From contig CAZFLX010000006.1 of assembly GCA_964519885.1 (NCBI GenBank), positions 28,295 through 92,294 of the forward strand: 64,000 nt of DNA. The letters are read 5' to 3'. The stretch comes from GCA-002282575 sp964519885. Lineage in GTDB: Bacteria; Pseudomonadota; Gammaproteobacteria; Thiomicrospirales; Thiomicrospiraceae. The translations under genes and the position numbers were made by a program. Under the pieces are notes generated by a model. It saw nothing but the letters and a program-made list of their open reading frames with translations, did not search any database and was not told the origin of the DNA. Below, in pieces: positions 40,800 through 49,180 of this stretch (its first letter is position 1; each line of letters opens with the position of its first letter).

Positions 40800-42879
40800 T
40801 ATCGACACCATGAGTCCTTATCGACCTTGGGTGTTGTGGGTTGCTTTATCGATGACCACAACAGCGATTATTGTGGCACAATCGTCATCCATTTTAGCGC
40901 CTAACTGGCGGCTGGTGTGGTTGGTGATGGCGCTGGTTGCCTTGGCACTGTGGCTTAAAACGAACATAAAGTTGTTGGCTTATGTGTTGCTTGGCGTCAG
41001 TTTGGGTGGCACTCTCATGCATGAACGCATGTTGAGTTGGCAGCAACACACTATTCCAGACATTTGGTTGAATACTTCGTTTACTGCTGAAGTGTTGGTG
41101 GATGGGTTGGCGAAACCGACAACTAAAGGCTGGACAGTATCCGCTCAACTGCGTGATGCACCATCGCCAGCTTTAACGAATGCTCAAGTATTGCTCACTT
41201 TTCCACCTAGGGTTGAACCTTTGGCGGGTCAGCTTTGGTCGGTTGAAATGCGTTTGCACGAGGTAGCCGGTCGTTATAATCCCGCCGGTATCGATTTTGC
41301 AGCTTGGCTGTTCGCACAAAATATTCAAGCAACGGGTAGGGTGCTAACTTTGCATAACACCATACCGAATGCGCAGCAATGGCATTGGCAATCATGGCGT
41401 TGGCTGGCGATGCAAAAGTTGTTATCGGTATTGCCGAGCGAAAGTGCATTTACTGGGCTTTCTGTGGCTTTAGTGCTAGGTGAAGTGGCGGGCGTGACGG
41501 CGGAACAATGGCGTGTGCTGCGTGATACAGGCACTTTGCACATGGCAGTGGTATCCGGCACGCATATCAGTTTAATTGCTGGGCTGGCATGGTTTTTGGG
41601 GTTGGCATTATGGAAACTCATGCCTTCTGAACGCGTTCCAGCGGCATTATTCGCTTCAGTGGTTGCAACCCTTGCCGCAACCGCCTTTGCCTTGCTTGCG
41701 GGTATGAATGTACCGGTGCAACGTGCGCTGATTATGTTTCTTATTGTCATGCTGGCGGTTTGGCTTAAAAGAGATTTACATCCAGTCTTAACGCTATCTT
41801 GGGCGCTTATTTCGGTGTTGTTGTGGGATGTTGGCGCGGTGATGCAAGTGGGTTTTTGGTTGTCGTTTATTGCCACTGCGATTCTACTGTGGATGCTGAG
41901 GTTACAAACAGGTCATATTCAACGTTTGTTATTACTGCATATTGGCATGAGCTTATTGCTTGCGCCTTTTTTGGTGTTGTTTTTTCAACAAATACCCACC
42001 TATTCAGCCTTAGCTAATTTATTAACAGCACCGATGATCGAGTGGATGCTGGTACCTTTGTTGTTGACCATTGCGTTTTTGGCTTGGTTTTTACCTAGCT
42101 TAGCGACTTATTTAGCCAGTCTGACAGATTCGTTATGGTCTTGGGTGTGGTCAATCTTGAGTGAAATTGCTACCTGGCCGATGGCAGTGTTGATTCTCTC
42201 TCCAAGTACTTGGTTTAATCCCTTGCCAGCCAATAGTCAACAACTCACTGTATTAGACATGGGAGCTAGCGAAGTGGTCGCTATTTGGCAAACCCCCGAT
42301 GCGAATTGGCTTATTGGCAGTGGTCGTTTACAAGGTAAAACGCATAGCATGGAAAGCCTGATATTGCCCAGTTTGACAGCTCTGGGCGTGAATCGATTAT
42401 CAGGGATTGTTCTGACAGAAAGTGTCGCTCAGGCAGAACAAGGTCTGGCAATTTTACGCGATAGAATCGAGGTTCAACAGGTCGTATCAACAGAGCAGTG
42501 TTTGCAAGATGAGACGACTTCGGCTTTGATAAAAGCTTCCTTTCAAGGGTGGCGATCAGGAAAAGGTGATTGTTGGTTATTAATGAACACAGATCATAAA
42601 TTAGCGCCTTTTGCCCTAAGCTGGAAAACACCGAAGGAAGGTGATTGGCCTGAGGCTATGCCCATCATTGCCCCAGCACCAATCGGTAAACCTAGCGCCA
42701 TCACTGGTATTCCTTTATGGATTAGTGCGGGGAAACCGTTCAGATTAGGTTGGGCACAACAGCAGTTCGCCACACAACAACAGGGTGCGATGAGGTGGCA
42801 AATTAATGAAACGGGCTTTCAACTCATTAACGCTTATCGTCCCATGCAGCAACGCTTTTATCATCAGGAGCCAGAGTGA
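40774..42879 (+). CDS. comEC: ComEC/Rec2 DNA uptake channel with degenerate MBL domain
   Basis: Inner-membrane channel for transforming DNA, 701 aa. N-terminal helices precede the OB-like DUF4131 region (NPAGIDFAAWLFAQNI) and the Competence domain (LRDTGTLHMAVVSGTHISLIAG, MNVPVQRALIMFLIVMLAVW). The C-terminal region (about 490-690) aligns with the metallo-beta-lactamase domain (VLDMGASEVVAIWQTPDANWL). The metal-binding HPDADH motif is replaced by ESVAQAEQG (around LSGIVLTES), so nuclease activity is unlikely. The start at 40774 is uncertain, with an ATG at 40810 possible. It overlaps lpxK by 4 bases. Confidence 0.87.
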   Translation: MMKRRLTPDIDTMSPYRPWVLWVALSMTTTAIIVAQSSSILAPNWRLVWLVMALVALALWLKTNIKLLAYVLLGVSLGGTLMHERMLSWQQHTIPDIWLNTSFTAEVLVDGLAKPTTKGWTVSAQLRDAPSPALTNAQVLLTFPPRVEPLAGQLWSVEMRLHEVAGRYNPAGIDFAAWLFAQNIQATGRVLTLHNTIPNAQQWHWQSWRWLAMQKLLSVLPSESAFTGLSVALVLGEVAGVTAEQWRVLRDTGTLHMAVVSGTHISLIAGLAWFLGLALWKLMPSERVPAALFASVVATLAATAFALLAGMNVPVQRALIMFLIVMLAVWLKRDLHPVLTLSWALISVLLWDVGAVMQVGFWLSFIATAILLWMLRLQTGHIQRLLLLHIGMSLLLAPFLVLFFQQIPTYSALANLLTAPMIEWMLVPLLLTIAFLAWFLPSLATYLASLTDSLWSWVWSILSEIATWPMAVLILSPSTWFNPLPANSQQLTVLDMGASEVVAIWQTPDANWLIGSGRLQGKTHSMESLILPSLTALGVNRLSGIVLTESVAQAEQGLAILRDRIEVQQVVSTEQCLQDETTSALIKASFQGWRSGKGDCWLLMNTDHKLAPFALSWKTPKEGDWPEAMPIIAPAPIGKPSAITGIPLWISAGKPFRLGWAQQQFATQQQGAMRWQINETGFQLINAYRPMQQRFYHQEPE

Positions 42880-43874
42880 ACAGAATGCAGAAGACCTCGG
42901 GATGGCCTAGTTTTTGGTTAACAGGTCAACAACCTCCTTGGTGGGCTAGGGTATTAGAAGGCGTGTATTGTGCCTTGCTGGCATTAAAACGTTTCGCTTA
43001 TCGAATAGGCTGGTTAAAAACGATCTATTTGCCAGTACCCGTGATTGTGGTGGGAAATAGAGTGGTGGGCGGTACGGGTAAAACGCCGTTATTAATGGCA
43101 CTAATCCCGATATTGCAAGCGCAAGGCTGGCGCGTTGGTATCGTCAGTCGTGGTTATGGACGAAGTGATCAAAGCATTCGTGCTGTGGATGCAGCGTCTA
43201 GCAGTGAACAGGTGGGGGACGAACCCTTACTATTATGGCAAAGCTTGCAGGTGCCAGTGTGGGTGGGAGCTAATCGTGTTAGGGCTGCTCAGGCGCTTCT
43301 CGCTACAGAATCAGTCGATTTGATTGTTTCCGATGATGGTTGGCAACATTGGGCATTAGGTCGAGATTATGTGATTGAAGTAGTGGATATTGCAAAAGGC
43401 TATGGTAATGGTCATTGTTTGCCAGCAGGACCGCTGCGAGAGGCACAAAATGCCTTGCCCTTGCCCGATTTAACCCTTTACAATGGAAAAGACTTCAAAT
43501 TAAAACCTGTGGCTTGGCGAAATCTAGTGTCTGCTGAAATCTTACCATTAACGGCCATTCAGGGTGAGGTTAATGCGATGGCGGGAATCGGTCATCCACA
43601 GCGTTTTTTTGATAGCTTAACGGCGTTAGGCTTAACCCTGAAACATAGCCTAGCATTAAAGGATCACCAACCAGTTGATCAGCAACAGTTAGCAAGGCTT
43701 GATGATGCTAGTCGTCCTTTAGTGATGACCGCTAAAGATGCGGTTAAATGTCAAGGTTTTGCTCAAGCACATTGGTGGAGTTTAGAGGTGGCCACTGAGC
43801 TGAATCAGGATGTATGGCAGCCGATGATAGAGCAGTTAACAAAAACCATCAACGAGAGGAAAGGAAATGGATAA
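42876..43874 (+). CDS. lpxK: Tetraacyldisaccharide 4'-kinase
   Basis: Phosphorylates the 4' position of the lipid A disaccharide. The 332-aa protein has an N-terminal membrane-associated helix, Walker A in GNRVVGGTGKTPLL (about 60-73), the conserved IVSRGYGR and GDEPLLLW segments, and DDGWQHWALGRD. The start is GTG (AGGAG 5 bases upstream) and forms a GTGA overlap with comEC. The usual msbA gene between comEC and lpxK is missing. It overlaps the Trm112-like gene by 8 bases. Confidence 0.94.
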   Translation: MNRMQKTSGWPSFWLTGQQPPWWARVLEGVYCALLALKRFAYRIGWLKTIYLPVPVIVVGNRVVGGTGKTPLLMALIPILQAQGWRVGIVSRGYGRSDQSIRAVDAASSSEQVGDEPLLLWQSLQVPVWVGANRVRAAQALLATESVDLIVSDDGWQHWALGRDYVIEVVDIAKGYGNGHCLPAGPLREAQNALPLPDLTLYNGKDFKLKPVAWRNLVSAEILPLTAIQGEVNAMAGIGHPQRFFDSLTALGLTLKHSLALKDHQPVDQQQLARLDDASRPLVMTAKDAVKCQGFAQAHWWSLEVATELNQDVWQPMIEQLTKTINERKGNG

Positions 43875-44076
43875 ACGGTTATTAGCAATTTTGGTGTGTC
43901 CTGCAAATAAAACTCCGTTGCATTATGATGAGCAGAAGCAAGAATTGATTTCCCTGTCAGCCGGTCTGGCTTATCCGATTCGTGATGCCATACCTATTTT
44001 ATTAGTAAACGAAGCCCGCGAATTGTCCTTAGAAGAGGCTGAAACCTATCGCAAGTCAACACAGGCTGCTGTATGA
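43867..44076 (+). CDS. Trm112-family protein (YcaR-like)
   Basis: A 69-aa protein: MDKRLLAILVCPANKTPLHYD at the N-terminus, a central LSAGLAYPIRDAIPILLVNEA, and an acidic end. It keeps one cysteine of the zinc ribbon pattern (C12). The family is conserved between lpxK and kdsB in many proteobacteria, with a role that is not well defined for the bacterial members. It overlaps lpxK by 8 bases and kdsB by 4. Confidence 0.88.
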   Translation: MDKRLLAILVCPANKTPLHYDEQKQELISLSAGLAYPIRDAIPILLVNEARELSLEEAETYRKSTQAAV

Positions 44077-44843
44077 AACCTGTGGTGTTAATTCCAGCGC
44101 GTTTGCAATCTTCACGCTTACCCAATAAGCCGTTAGCTGATATTGGCGGTAAACCGATGGTTTGGCATGTCTGGCAGCGTGCTTTGGAAGCCGATGTTGG
44201 CCCTGTGGTCATTGCCACAGACAGTGAACAAATTCAAAACACCATGCTTGACTTAGGTGCAGAGGTGGTGATGACGCGCCCTGACCATGTTTCGGGTACG
44301 GAACGTTTGGCCGAAGCTTCGCGCTTGTTGCACCTGTCTGATGACACGCCGGTGGTTAATGTGCAAGGAGATGAACCCCTCATTGCCCCAGCAGTGATTC
44401 AACAAATCGCGCAATTACTCGCTGAAAATCCTCAGGCTTCAATGGCGAGTTTGTGGGAGCCCATTCACACCGCTAAGCAATTAATGAATCCGAATGTGGT
44501 TAAGGTGGTCACCGATCAGCAGGGTTATGCGTTAACCTTTTCCCGCTCACCAATTCCTTGGCACCGTGATCTATTTGGAAGTGCGTTGCACGCCGATACC
44601 GAGTTACCTACTGGCATTCCTTTTTGTCGTCATTTGGGTATTTATGCTTATTCTGCCGGATTTTTACGTCAGTATGCGCAGTGGCCGGCTGCAGAAATGG
44701 AACGCATTGAAGCACTTGAACAGCTGAGAGTATTATGGAATGGACATAAAATCGTCTTAGCCGAAGCCTGTCAGCCAACACATGCAGGTGTCGATACACC
44801 AGAAGATTTAGCAAGAGTTAGAGCCCTATTAAATTTGGCTTAG
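44073..44843 (+). CDS. kdsB: 3-deoxy-manno-octulosonate cytidylyltransferase
   Basis: Activates Kdo as CMP-Kdo for LPS. The 256-aa product has VLIPARLQSSRLPNKPLADIGGKPM (nucleotide loop), VVNVQGDEPLI, SRSPIPW and the GIYAYSAGFL...ERIEALEQLRVL block. It is coupled to the preceding gene by an ATGA overlap and followed by a bidirectional terminator. Confidence 0.96.
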   Translation: MKPVVLIPARLQSSRLPNKPLADIGGKPMVWHVWQRALEADVGPVVIATDSEQIQNTMLDLGAEVVMTRPDHVSGTERLAEASRLLHLSDDTPVVNVQGDEPLIAPAVIQQIAQLLAENPQASMASLWEPIHTAKQLMNPNVVKVVTDQQGYALTFSRSPIPWHRDLFGSALHADTELPTGIPFCRHLGIYAYSAGFLRQYAQWPAAEMERIEALEQLRVLWNGHKIVLAEACQPTHAGVDTPEDLARVRALLNLA

Positions 44844-44870
44844 TCTTACTTTTGACAAACCCTGTAAACC

Positions 44871-44898
44871 AAAAAGCACGCCAAAGAGCGTGCTTTTT
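44871..44898. terminator. Bidirectional terminator between kdsB and proS
   Basis: AAAAAGCACGC (44871-44881) and GCGTGCTTTTT (44888-44898) form an 11-bp stem with a 6-base loop and T-tracts on both strands, suited to the convergent kdsB and proS. Confidence 0.92.
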
Positions 44899-44915
44899 GA
44901 TCAGTTTGACGCTAT

Positions 44916-46628
44916 TCAAGCCTTTATCATGGCCTGAATACGAGCTAGGGCTTCACTCATCGCCCATTGTTCGGCTGTTTCAGCGCGACGATGTTTGTAT
45001 TCGATAGTTCCGGCATCCAATCCACGCTCACCGATAACTAAGCGATGCGGAATACCAATCAACTCGGCATCGGCAAACATCACGCCAGGACGTTCGTTGC
45101 GGTCATCAAATAACACATCAATGCCCATGTCTTGCAGTTCTTGGTAGAGTTTTTCCGCCGCTTTCGCCACACGCGGTGATTTATGCAAATTCATTGGCAC
45201 AATGACCAGCGTGTAAGGAGCAATGGCATCGGGCCAAATAATGCCTTTGTCATCATTGTTTTGTTCAATAGCAGAAGCAACGACGCGGGTAACACCAATA
45301 CCGTAACAACCCATTTCCATGACGCTGTTTTTACCCGCTTCATTCAATACCGTACAGTTCATGGCAGATGAATAGGTACTACCCAGTTGGAAAATATGAC
45401 CAACTTCGATACCACGGGCAATGCGAATTTCGCCTTGACCGCAAGGACTTGGATCACCTTCGACCACATCACGTAAATCAGCAACCACTGTTGGTTCGGC
45501 ACAATCACGTCCCCAATTCACCCCCGTTAGGTGATAATCAGTTTCGTTAGCACCGCAAACAAAGTCAGCGCAATGTGCTGCGGCATAATCGACAATCATC
45601 GGAATGCTCAGATTCATCACGCCTAGGCTACCCACTTGGGCGCCCGTTAATTGCGCCACTTCTGCTTCACTGACAAAGGTCATGGGTGCAGCAATTTGGG
45701 ATAATTTTTCGACCTTAATTTCATTGAGACTATGGTCGCCACGTAGCACCAAAGCCACAGCAGGGCTATCAGTACCCTTCACCAGCAGGGTTTTTACACA
45801 CTGGCTGGGAGATACCTTGAAGAAAGCGGCGACTTCGTCAATGGTTTTGACATTAGGTGTGTGTACTTTCTGCATCGGCTGTGTGCCTTCAGCGCGAGGC
45901 GCTTTAGGCGCTAAAGCTGGCGCTAATTCGACGTTGGCAGCATAGTCACTTACGGTCGAGAAAGCGATGGCATCTTCACCCGATTCGGCCAATACATGAA
46001 ACTCATGCGATGAATCACCACCAATACTGCCCGTATCGGCTTTAACGGGACGGAAGTTTAGTCCCAAACGGGTGAAAATATTACAGTAAGTGGCGTGCAT
46101 CACCTCGTAGGTTTTTTGCAGACTATCGGTATCTAAGTGGAAGGAGTAAGCATCCTTCATAATAAATTCACGCGAGCGCATGACACCAAAACGGGGACGA
46201 ATTTCATCACGGAATTTGGTTTGAATTTGGTAGAGGTTAATCGGTAATTGCTTGTAAGACTTAACTTCACGACGCACCAAATCGGTAATCACTTCTTCGT
46301 GTGTTGGGCCTAACACGAAATCGCGGTCATGACGGTCTTTGAAACGCAGCAGTTCTTTGCCGTATTTTTCAAAACGTCCCGTTTCTTGCCACAGCTCTGA
46401 AGGTTGCACCACCGGCATGGTCACTTCTAGTGCGCCAGCCTTGTCCATTTCTTCACGAATAATGCGTTCGACTTTACGCAGCACACGCAAGCCTAATGGC
46501 AACCAAGTATAAAGACCATTCGCGAGTGGGCGAATCATACCAGCACGAATCATCAGTTGATGACTCACCACAGCGGCATCGGAAGGAGTATCACGTAAAG
46601 TGGCAAGAAGGGTTTGACTGCTACGCAT
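44916..46628 (-). CDS. proS: Prolyl-tRNA synthetase
   Basis: A class II synthetase of bacterial type, 570 aa. Motif 1 region is RAGMIRPLANGLYTWLPLGLRVL. The TxE-type segment is LGPTHEEVITDLVRREVKSYKQLP, and an editing (INS) domain lies between motifs 2 and 3 (about 220-390). Motif 3 is GCYGIGVTRVVASAIEQN. The frame is open to 46694, but the family starts at MRSSQTLLATL (46628). Only a weak SD is seen. Divergent from the dgt-like gene. Confidence 0.96.
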   Translation of the reverse strand: MRSSQTLLATLRDTPSDAAVVSHQLMIRAGMIRPLANGLYTWLPLGLRVLRKVERIIREEMDKAGALEVTMPVVQPSELWQETGRFEKYGKELLRFKDRHDRDFVLGPTHEEVITDLVRREVKSYKQLPINLYQIQTKFRDEIRPRFGVMRSREFIMKDAYSFHLDTDSLQKTYEVMHATYCNIFTRLGLNFRPVKADTGSIGGDSSHEFHVLAESGEDAIAFSTVSDYAANVELAPALAPKAPRAEGTQPMQKVHTPNVKTIDEVAAFFKVSPSQCVKTLLVKGTDSPAVALVLRGDHSLNEIKVEKLSQIAAPMTFVSEAEVAQLTGAQVGSLGVMNLSIPMIVDYAAAHCADFVCGANETDYHLTGVNWGRDCAEPTVVADLRDVVEGDPSPCGQGEIRIARGIEVGHIFQLGSTYSSAMNCTVLNEAGKNSVMEMGCYGIGVTRVVASAIEQNNDDKGIIWPDAIAPYTLVIVPMNLHKSPRVAKAAEKLYQELQDMGIDVLFDDRNERPGVMFADAELIGIPHRLVIGERGLDAGTIEYKHRRAETAEQWAMSEALARIQAMIKA

Positions 46629-46692
46629 AAAACGAATAACCTGACTTTTTATTAAAAATGAATGTTGTAATTTTATCATAGCGAGAACGAAC

Positions 46693-48051
46693 ATGCCCCA
46701 AAATCCACATCAGGACTTACCGCTTTGGACAGAACGTCGCAGTTGGGGCGCTCCCCGTACATATAATCCGCTGAAAAGAGATGGTTTTGCTCAAGATCGT
46801 TCGCGCATTATTCACTCAGCTTCTTTTCGCCGCTTACAGGCGAAAACCCAGGTATTGGGGTTGCACGAAAGCGATTTTTATCGCACCCGCTTAACCCATT
46901 CGCTAGAGGTGGCGCAGATTGGTTCGGGTATTGTCGAGTTTTTACAACGCAATAGTCCATGTGCTGATGGGGTTGCCTGGTTGCCCAGTGCCTATCTGAT
47001 GGAAGCTATTTGTATGGCGCACGATATTGGTCATCCCCCCTTTGGACATGGAGGAGAGGTGGCGCTTAACTTTATGATGCGTAATCATGGTGGGTTTGAA
47101 GGTAATGGTCAAACGCTGCGTATTTTAGCTAGACTCGGAGAACATAGCGAAAGACACGGACAAGATTTAACCCGACGTACCTTATTAGGCGTGCTTAAAT
47201 ATCCCGTTATTTATGCCGATGTCGTAAGAAAAGATGAAAATTACCAGCAATCCTGTTGGCAAGAAGACTATGATTTCAAAACCATTGATATGCGTCCGTG
47301 GATTCCTCCTAAATCGATTTTTAGTGAGGAGAGTGATGTGCGTGCCTGGATATTATCGCCCTTTAGTCAACAAGACCAACAGCAATTTATTCAGTTTGAG
47401 CAACGCATTAATCAACATGCTAAACCCATTTATCACGCCTTAGACACTTCTATTATGGATATTGCCGACGACATTGCTTATGGCGTTCACGATTTAGAAG
47501 ATGCGATTGCTATGGGGTTAATTCACCGAAGTTTGTGGCAAGAGGAAGTGATGAGTCGGTCGGTGTTTGCCCAGTCAAATTTGTTTGATGCTCAACAAAT
47601 TACCGACTGGTTATTTGCGGGTAATTCACGCTCACTCAAACGAGGCATCAGTCATTTAGTGGGTGCCTTCATTCATGGTGTCGAACTGCATCGACAAGAT
47701 CAATTTCAACATCCCTTATTGGATTATCACGCACAATTAACTGAATCAGCCGCACAGGCTTTATGTGTTTTGAAACAGTTTGTTTGGGATCATGTCATTA
47801 GCATTCCGGAAGTCAAATCCTTAGAATACAAGGGACAAGTTATGGTGATGGAACTATTTAGGGTACTCTGGGCAAATCCGGAAAGATTGTTACCGCGCTC
47901 GCGTTTGGCCAAATTAGATGCGGCTGAAACAGAGCAGCAACGCATGCGTTTACTGTGCGATTATGTCGCCGGAATGACTGACGATTATGCAACCAAGGTT
48001 TATGCAAAGCTGTTCAATCCTTATTATGGCTCAATTTTTGATCGTTTATGA
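46693..48051 (+). CDS. Deoxyguanosinetriphosphate triphosphohydrolase-like protein
   Basis: A 452-aa HD-domain dNTPase. The metal-binding residues are in YRTRLTHSLEVAQ (H69) and CMAHDIGHPPFGHGG (H110, D111), with the later aspartate in MDIADDIAYGVHDLEDA. HSASFRRLQAKTQV is the family N-terminal signature. Members convert dNTPs to deoxynucleosides and triphosphate, and some Dgt enzymes restrict phage by depleting dNTPs. It could be a dgt-like subtype 2 protein. Length is close to dgtP-type enzymes. Confidence 0.9.
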   Translation: MPQNPHQDLPLWTERRSWGAPRTYNPLKRDGFAQDRSRIIHSASFRRLQAKTQVLGLHESDFYRTRLTHSLEVAQIGSGIVEFLQRNSPCADGVAWLPSAYLMEAICMAHDIGHPPFGHGGEVALNFMMRNHGGFEGNGQTLRILARLGEHSERHGQDLTRRTLLGVLKYPVIYADVVRKDENYQQSCWQEDYDFKTIDMRPWIPPKSIFSEESDVRAWILSPFSQQDQQQFIQFEQRINQHAKPIYHALDTSIMDIADDIAYGVHDLEDAIAMGLIHRSLWQEEVMSRSVFAQSNLFDAQQITDWLFAGNSRSLKRGISHLVGAFIHGVELHRQDQFQHPLLDYHAQLTESAAQALCVLKQFVWDHVISIPEVKSLEYKGQVMVMELFRVLWANPERLLPRSRLAKLDAAETEQQRMRLLCDYVAGMTDDYATKVYAKLFNPYYGSIFDRL

Positions 48052-48089
48052 TGAATTTTTTGCGACAGTTAGGCTTATGTCGATGCTTT

Positions 48090-48112
48090 ATCACATCGTT
48101 TGTGATTATAAT
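48090..48112 (+). promoter_or_regulatory. Candidate cheV promoter with operator-like dyad
   Basis: ATCACA (48090-48095) and TGTGAT (48101-48106) form a dyad around 5 bases, abutting a consensus -10 TATAAT (48107-48112). The dyad sits in the promoter spacer, where a regulator would block or remodel RNA polymerase. No good -35 is visible, which fits an activator-dependent promoter (inference). Confidence 0.4.
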
Positions 48113-48167
48113 GATGCAAACACGGTCAAACTTGCAACCCAAGCCACATTCGTCATAAGGATTACTC

Positions 48168-49127
48168 ATGGATCTGAACTCAATCAATAAAACCGCTAAT
48201 CTGGTTCACAATAATCAAATGAGCTTAATGATCTTCCAAATGCGCCAAGAGTTTGGAGATAAAGCACCTACTTTTTATGGTGTCAACGTTTTTAAAGTGC
48301 GTGAAGTCATTGAAGGACGACGTTTTCCTGTGGCGCAAACGCCCAATTCTCATCCGCTCATTGAAGGCATGATCCAGTTACGTGGCAACTTTATCCCAGT
48401 GATTGATATGCCGACCTGGCTGGGTTGCCCCATGACGGATGAAGAAAAAGAAAAGTCGGTGATTATTGTTTCTGACTTCTCTAACAATATTGTCGGTTTC
48501 CGTGTCGCGCACATTCATGGTGTGGAAGAAAAAGAATGGAATGAGTTGCAGGCGGCAGAAAATGTCAATTCAATGGGTACAACAAACCGAGTAGTTAACC
48601 AGACCAAAGTTAAACACAATGGTCAAGATGAGTTGTGTTACATATTAGATGTGGAAAGTCTGCTCGTTGAATGCATGCCAGATATGGCAGAAAAGCTACG
48701 TCCAACGCTAACCGCGCAAAGCTGGAAAAGCTTTTACGAAGGTAAGTTATTGCTGGCAGCGGATGATTCTAAAGCCATCCGTGGATACTTATCGACTGTG
48801 TTTGATCAATTAGCGATTCCACACAAAATTTTTGACGACGGTAAACAATTAATTGATTACATGAACAGTCTTCCTGACGGTAAGGGGATTTCTGCTGTTG
48901 TAACCGACTTAGAAATGCCCGAGGCCTCTGGACATACGGTGATTAAATTTATTCGCAACGACAATCGTTTCAGTCGTTTACCAGTTTCTGTCCATAGTTC
49001 AATGACATCTGAAAATAATGAGCGTGATGCGAAAAATCTGGGTGCAGATTTCTTTATTGGTAAAATCGACACCGACGTGGTGACAGGGACCTTGGAAGCC
49101 ATGACCAAAGTGGTTCATCAGTCTTAA
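48168..49127 (+). CDS. cheV: Chemotaxis coupling protein CheV
   Basis: A 319-aa protein with a CheW-like domain (about 15-165: FYGVNVFKVREVIEGRRFPV, IQLRGNFIPVIDMPTWLG) fused to a receiver (about 190-315) with phospho-acceptor D247 in VVTDLEMPEASGH. It couples chemoreceptors to CheA and tunes signalling by phosphorylation. It stands alone here, without other chemotaxis genes, as is usual for cheV in gammaproteobacteria. Confidence 0.94.
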   Translation: MDLNSINKTANLVHNNQMSLMIFQMRQEFGDKAPTFYGVNVFKVREVIEGRRFPVAQTPNSHPLIEGMIQLRGNFIPVIDMPTWLGCPMTDEEKEKSVIIVSDFSNNIVGFRVAHIHGVEEKEWNELQAAENVNSMGTTNRVVNQTKVKHNGQDELCYILDVESLLVECMPDMAEKLRPTLTAQSWKSFYEGKLLLAADDSKAIRGYLSTVFDQLAIPHKIFDDGKQLIDYMNSLPDGKGISAVVTDLEMPEASGHTVIKFIRNDNRFSRLPVSVHSSMTSENNERDAKNLGADFFIGKIDTDVVTGTLEAMTKVVHQS

Positions 49128-49145
49128 TGTGAGATAAACCTATGC

Positions 49146-49172
49146 AGAAGCCACTGATTTCAGTGGCTTTTT
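49146..49172 (+). terminator. Rho-independent terminator of cheV
   Basis: AAGCCACTG and CAGTGGCTT form a 9-bp stem with a 4-base loop, followed by a T-run. It lies between the convergent cheV and queG genes. Confidence 0.9.
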
Positions 49173-49180
49173 GCTTTATG

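Noticed and set aside
41325..41876. 183-codon open frame on the minus strand inside comEC
   Set aside because: Antisense to a well-conserved membrane gene, no ribosome-binding site, composition typical of the reverse complement of hydrophobic codons.
44853..44858. TTGACA hexamer after kdsB
   Set aside because: No -10 at a suitable distance; it lies just before a bidirectional terminator between convergent genes.
46626..46694. N-terminal extension of proS to 46694
   Set aside because: ProS proteins begin at the MRSSQ-type N-terminus (46628), and the extension would overlap the divergent dgt-like start.
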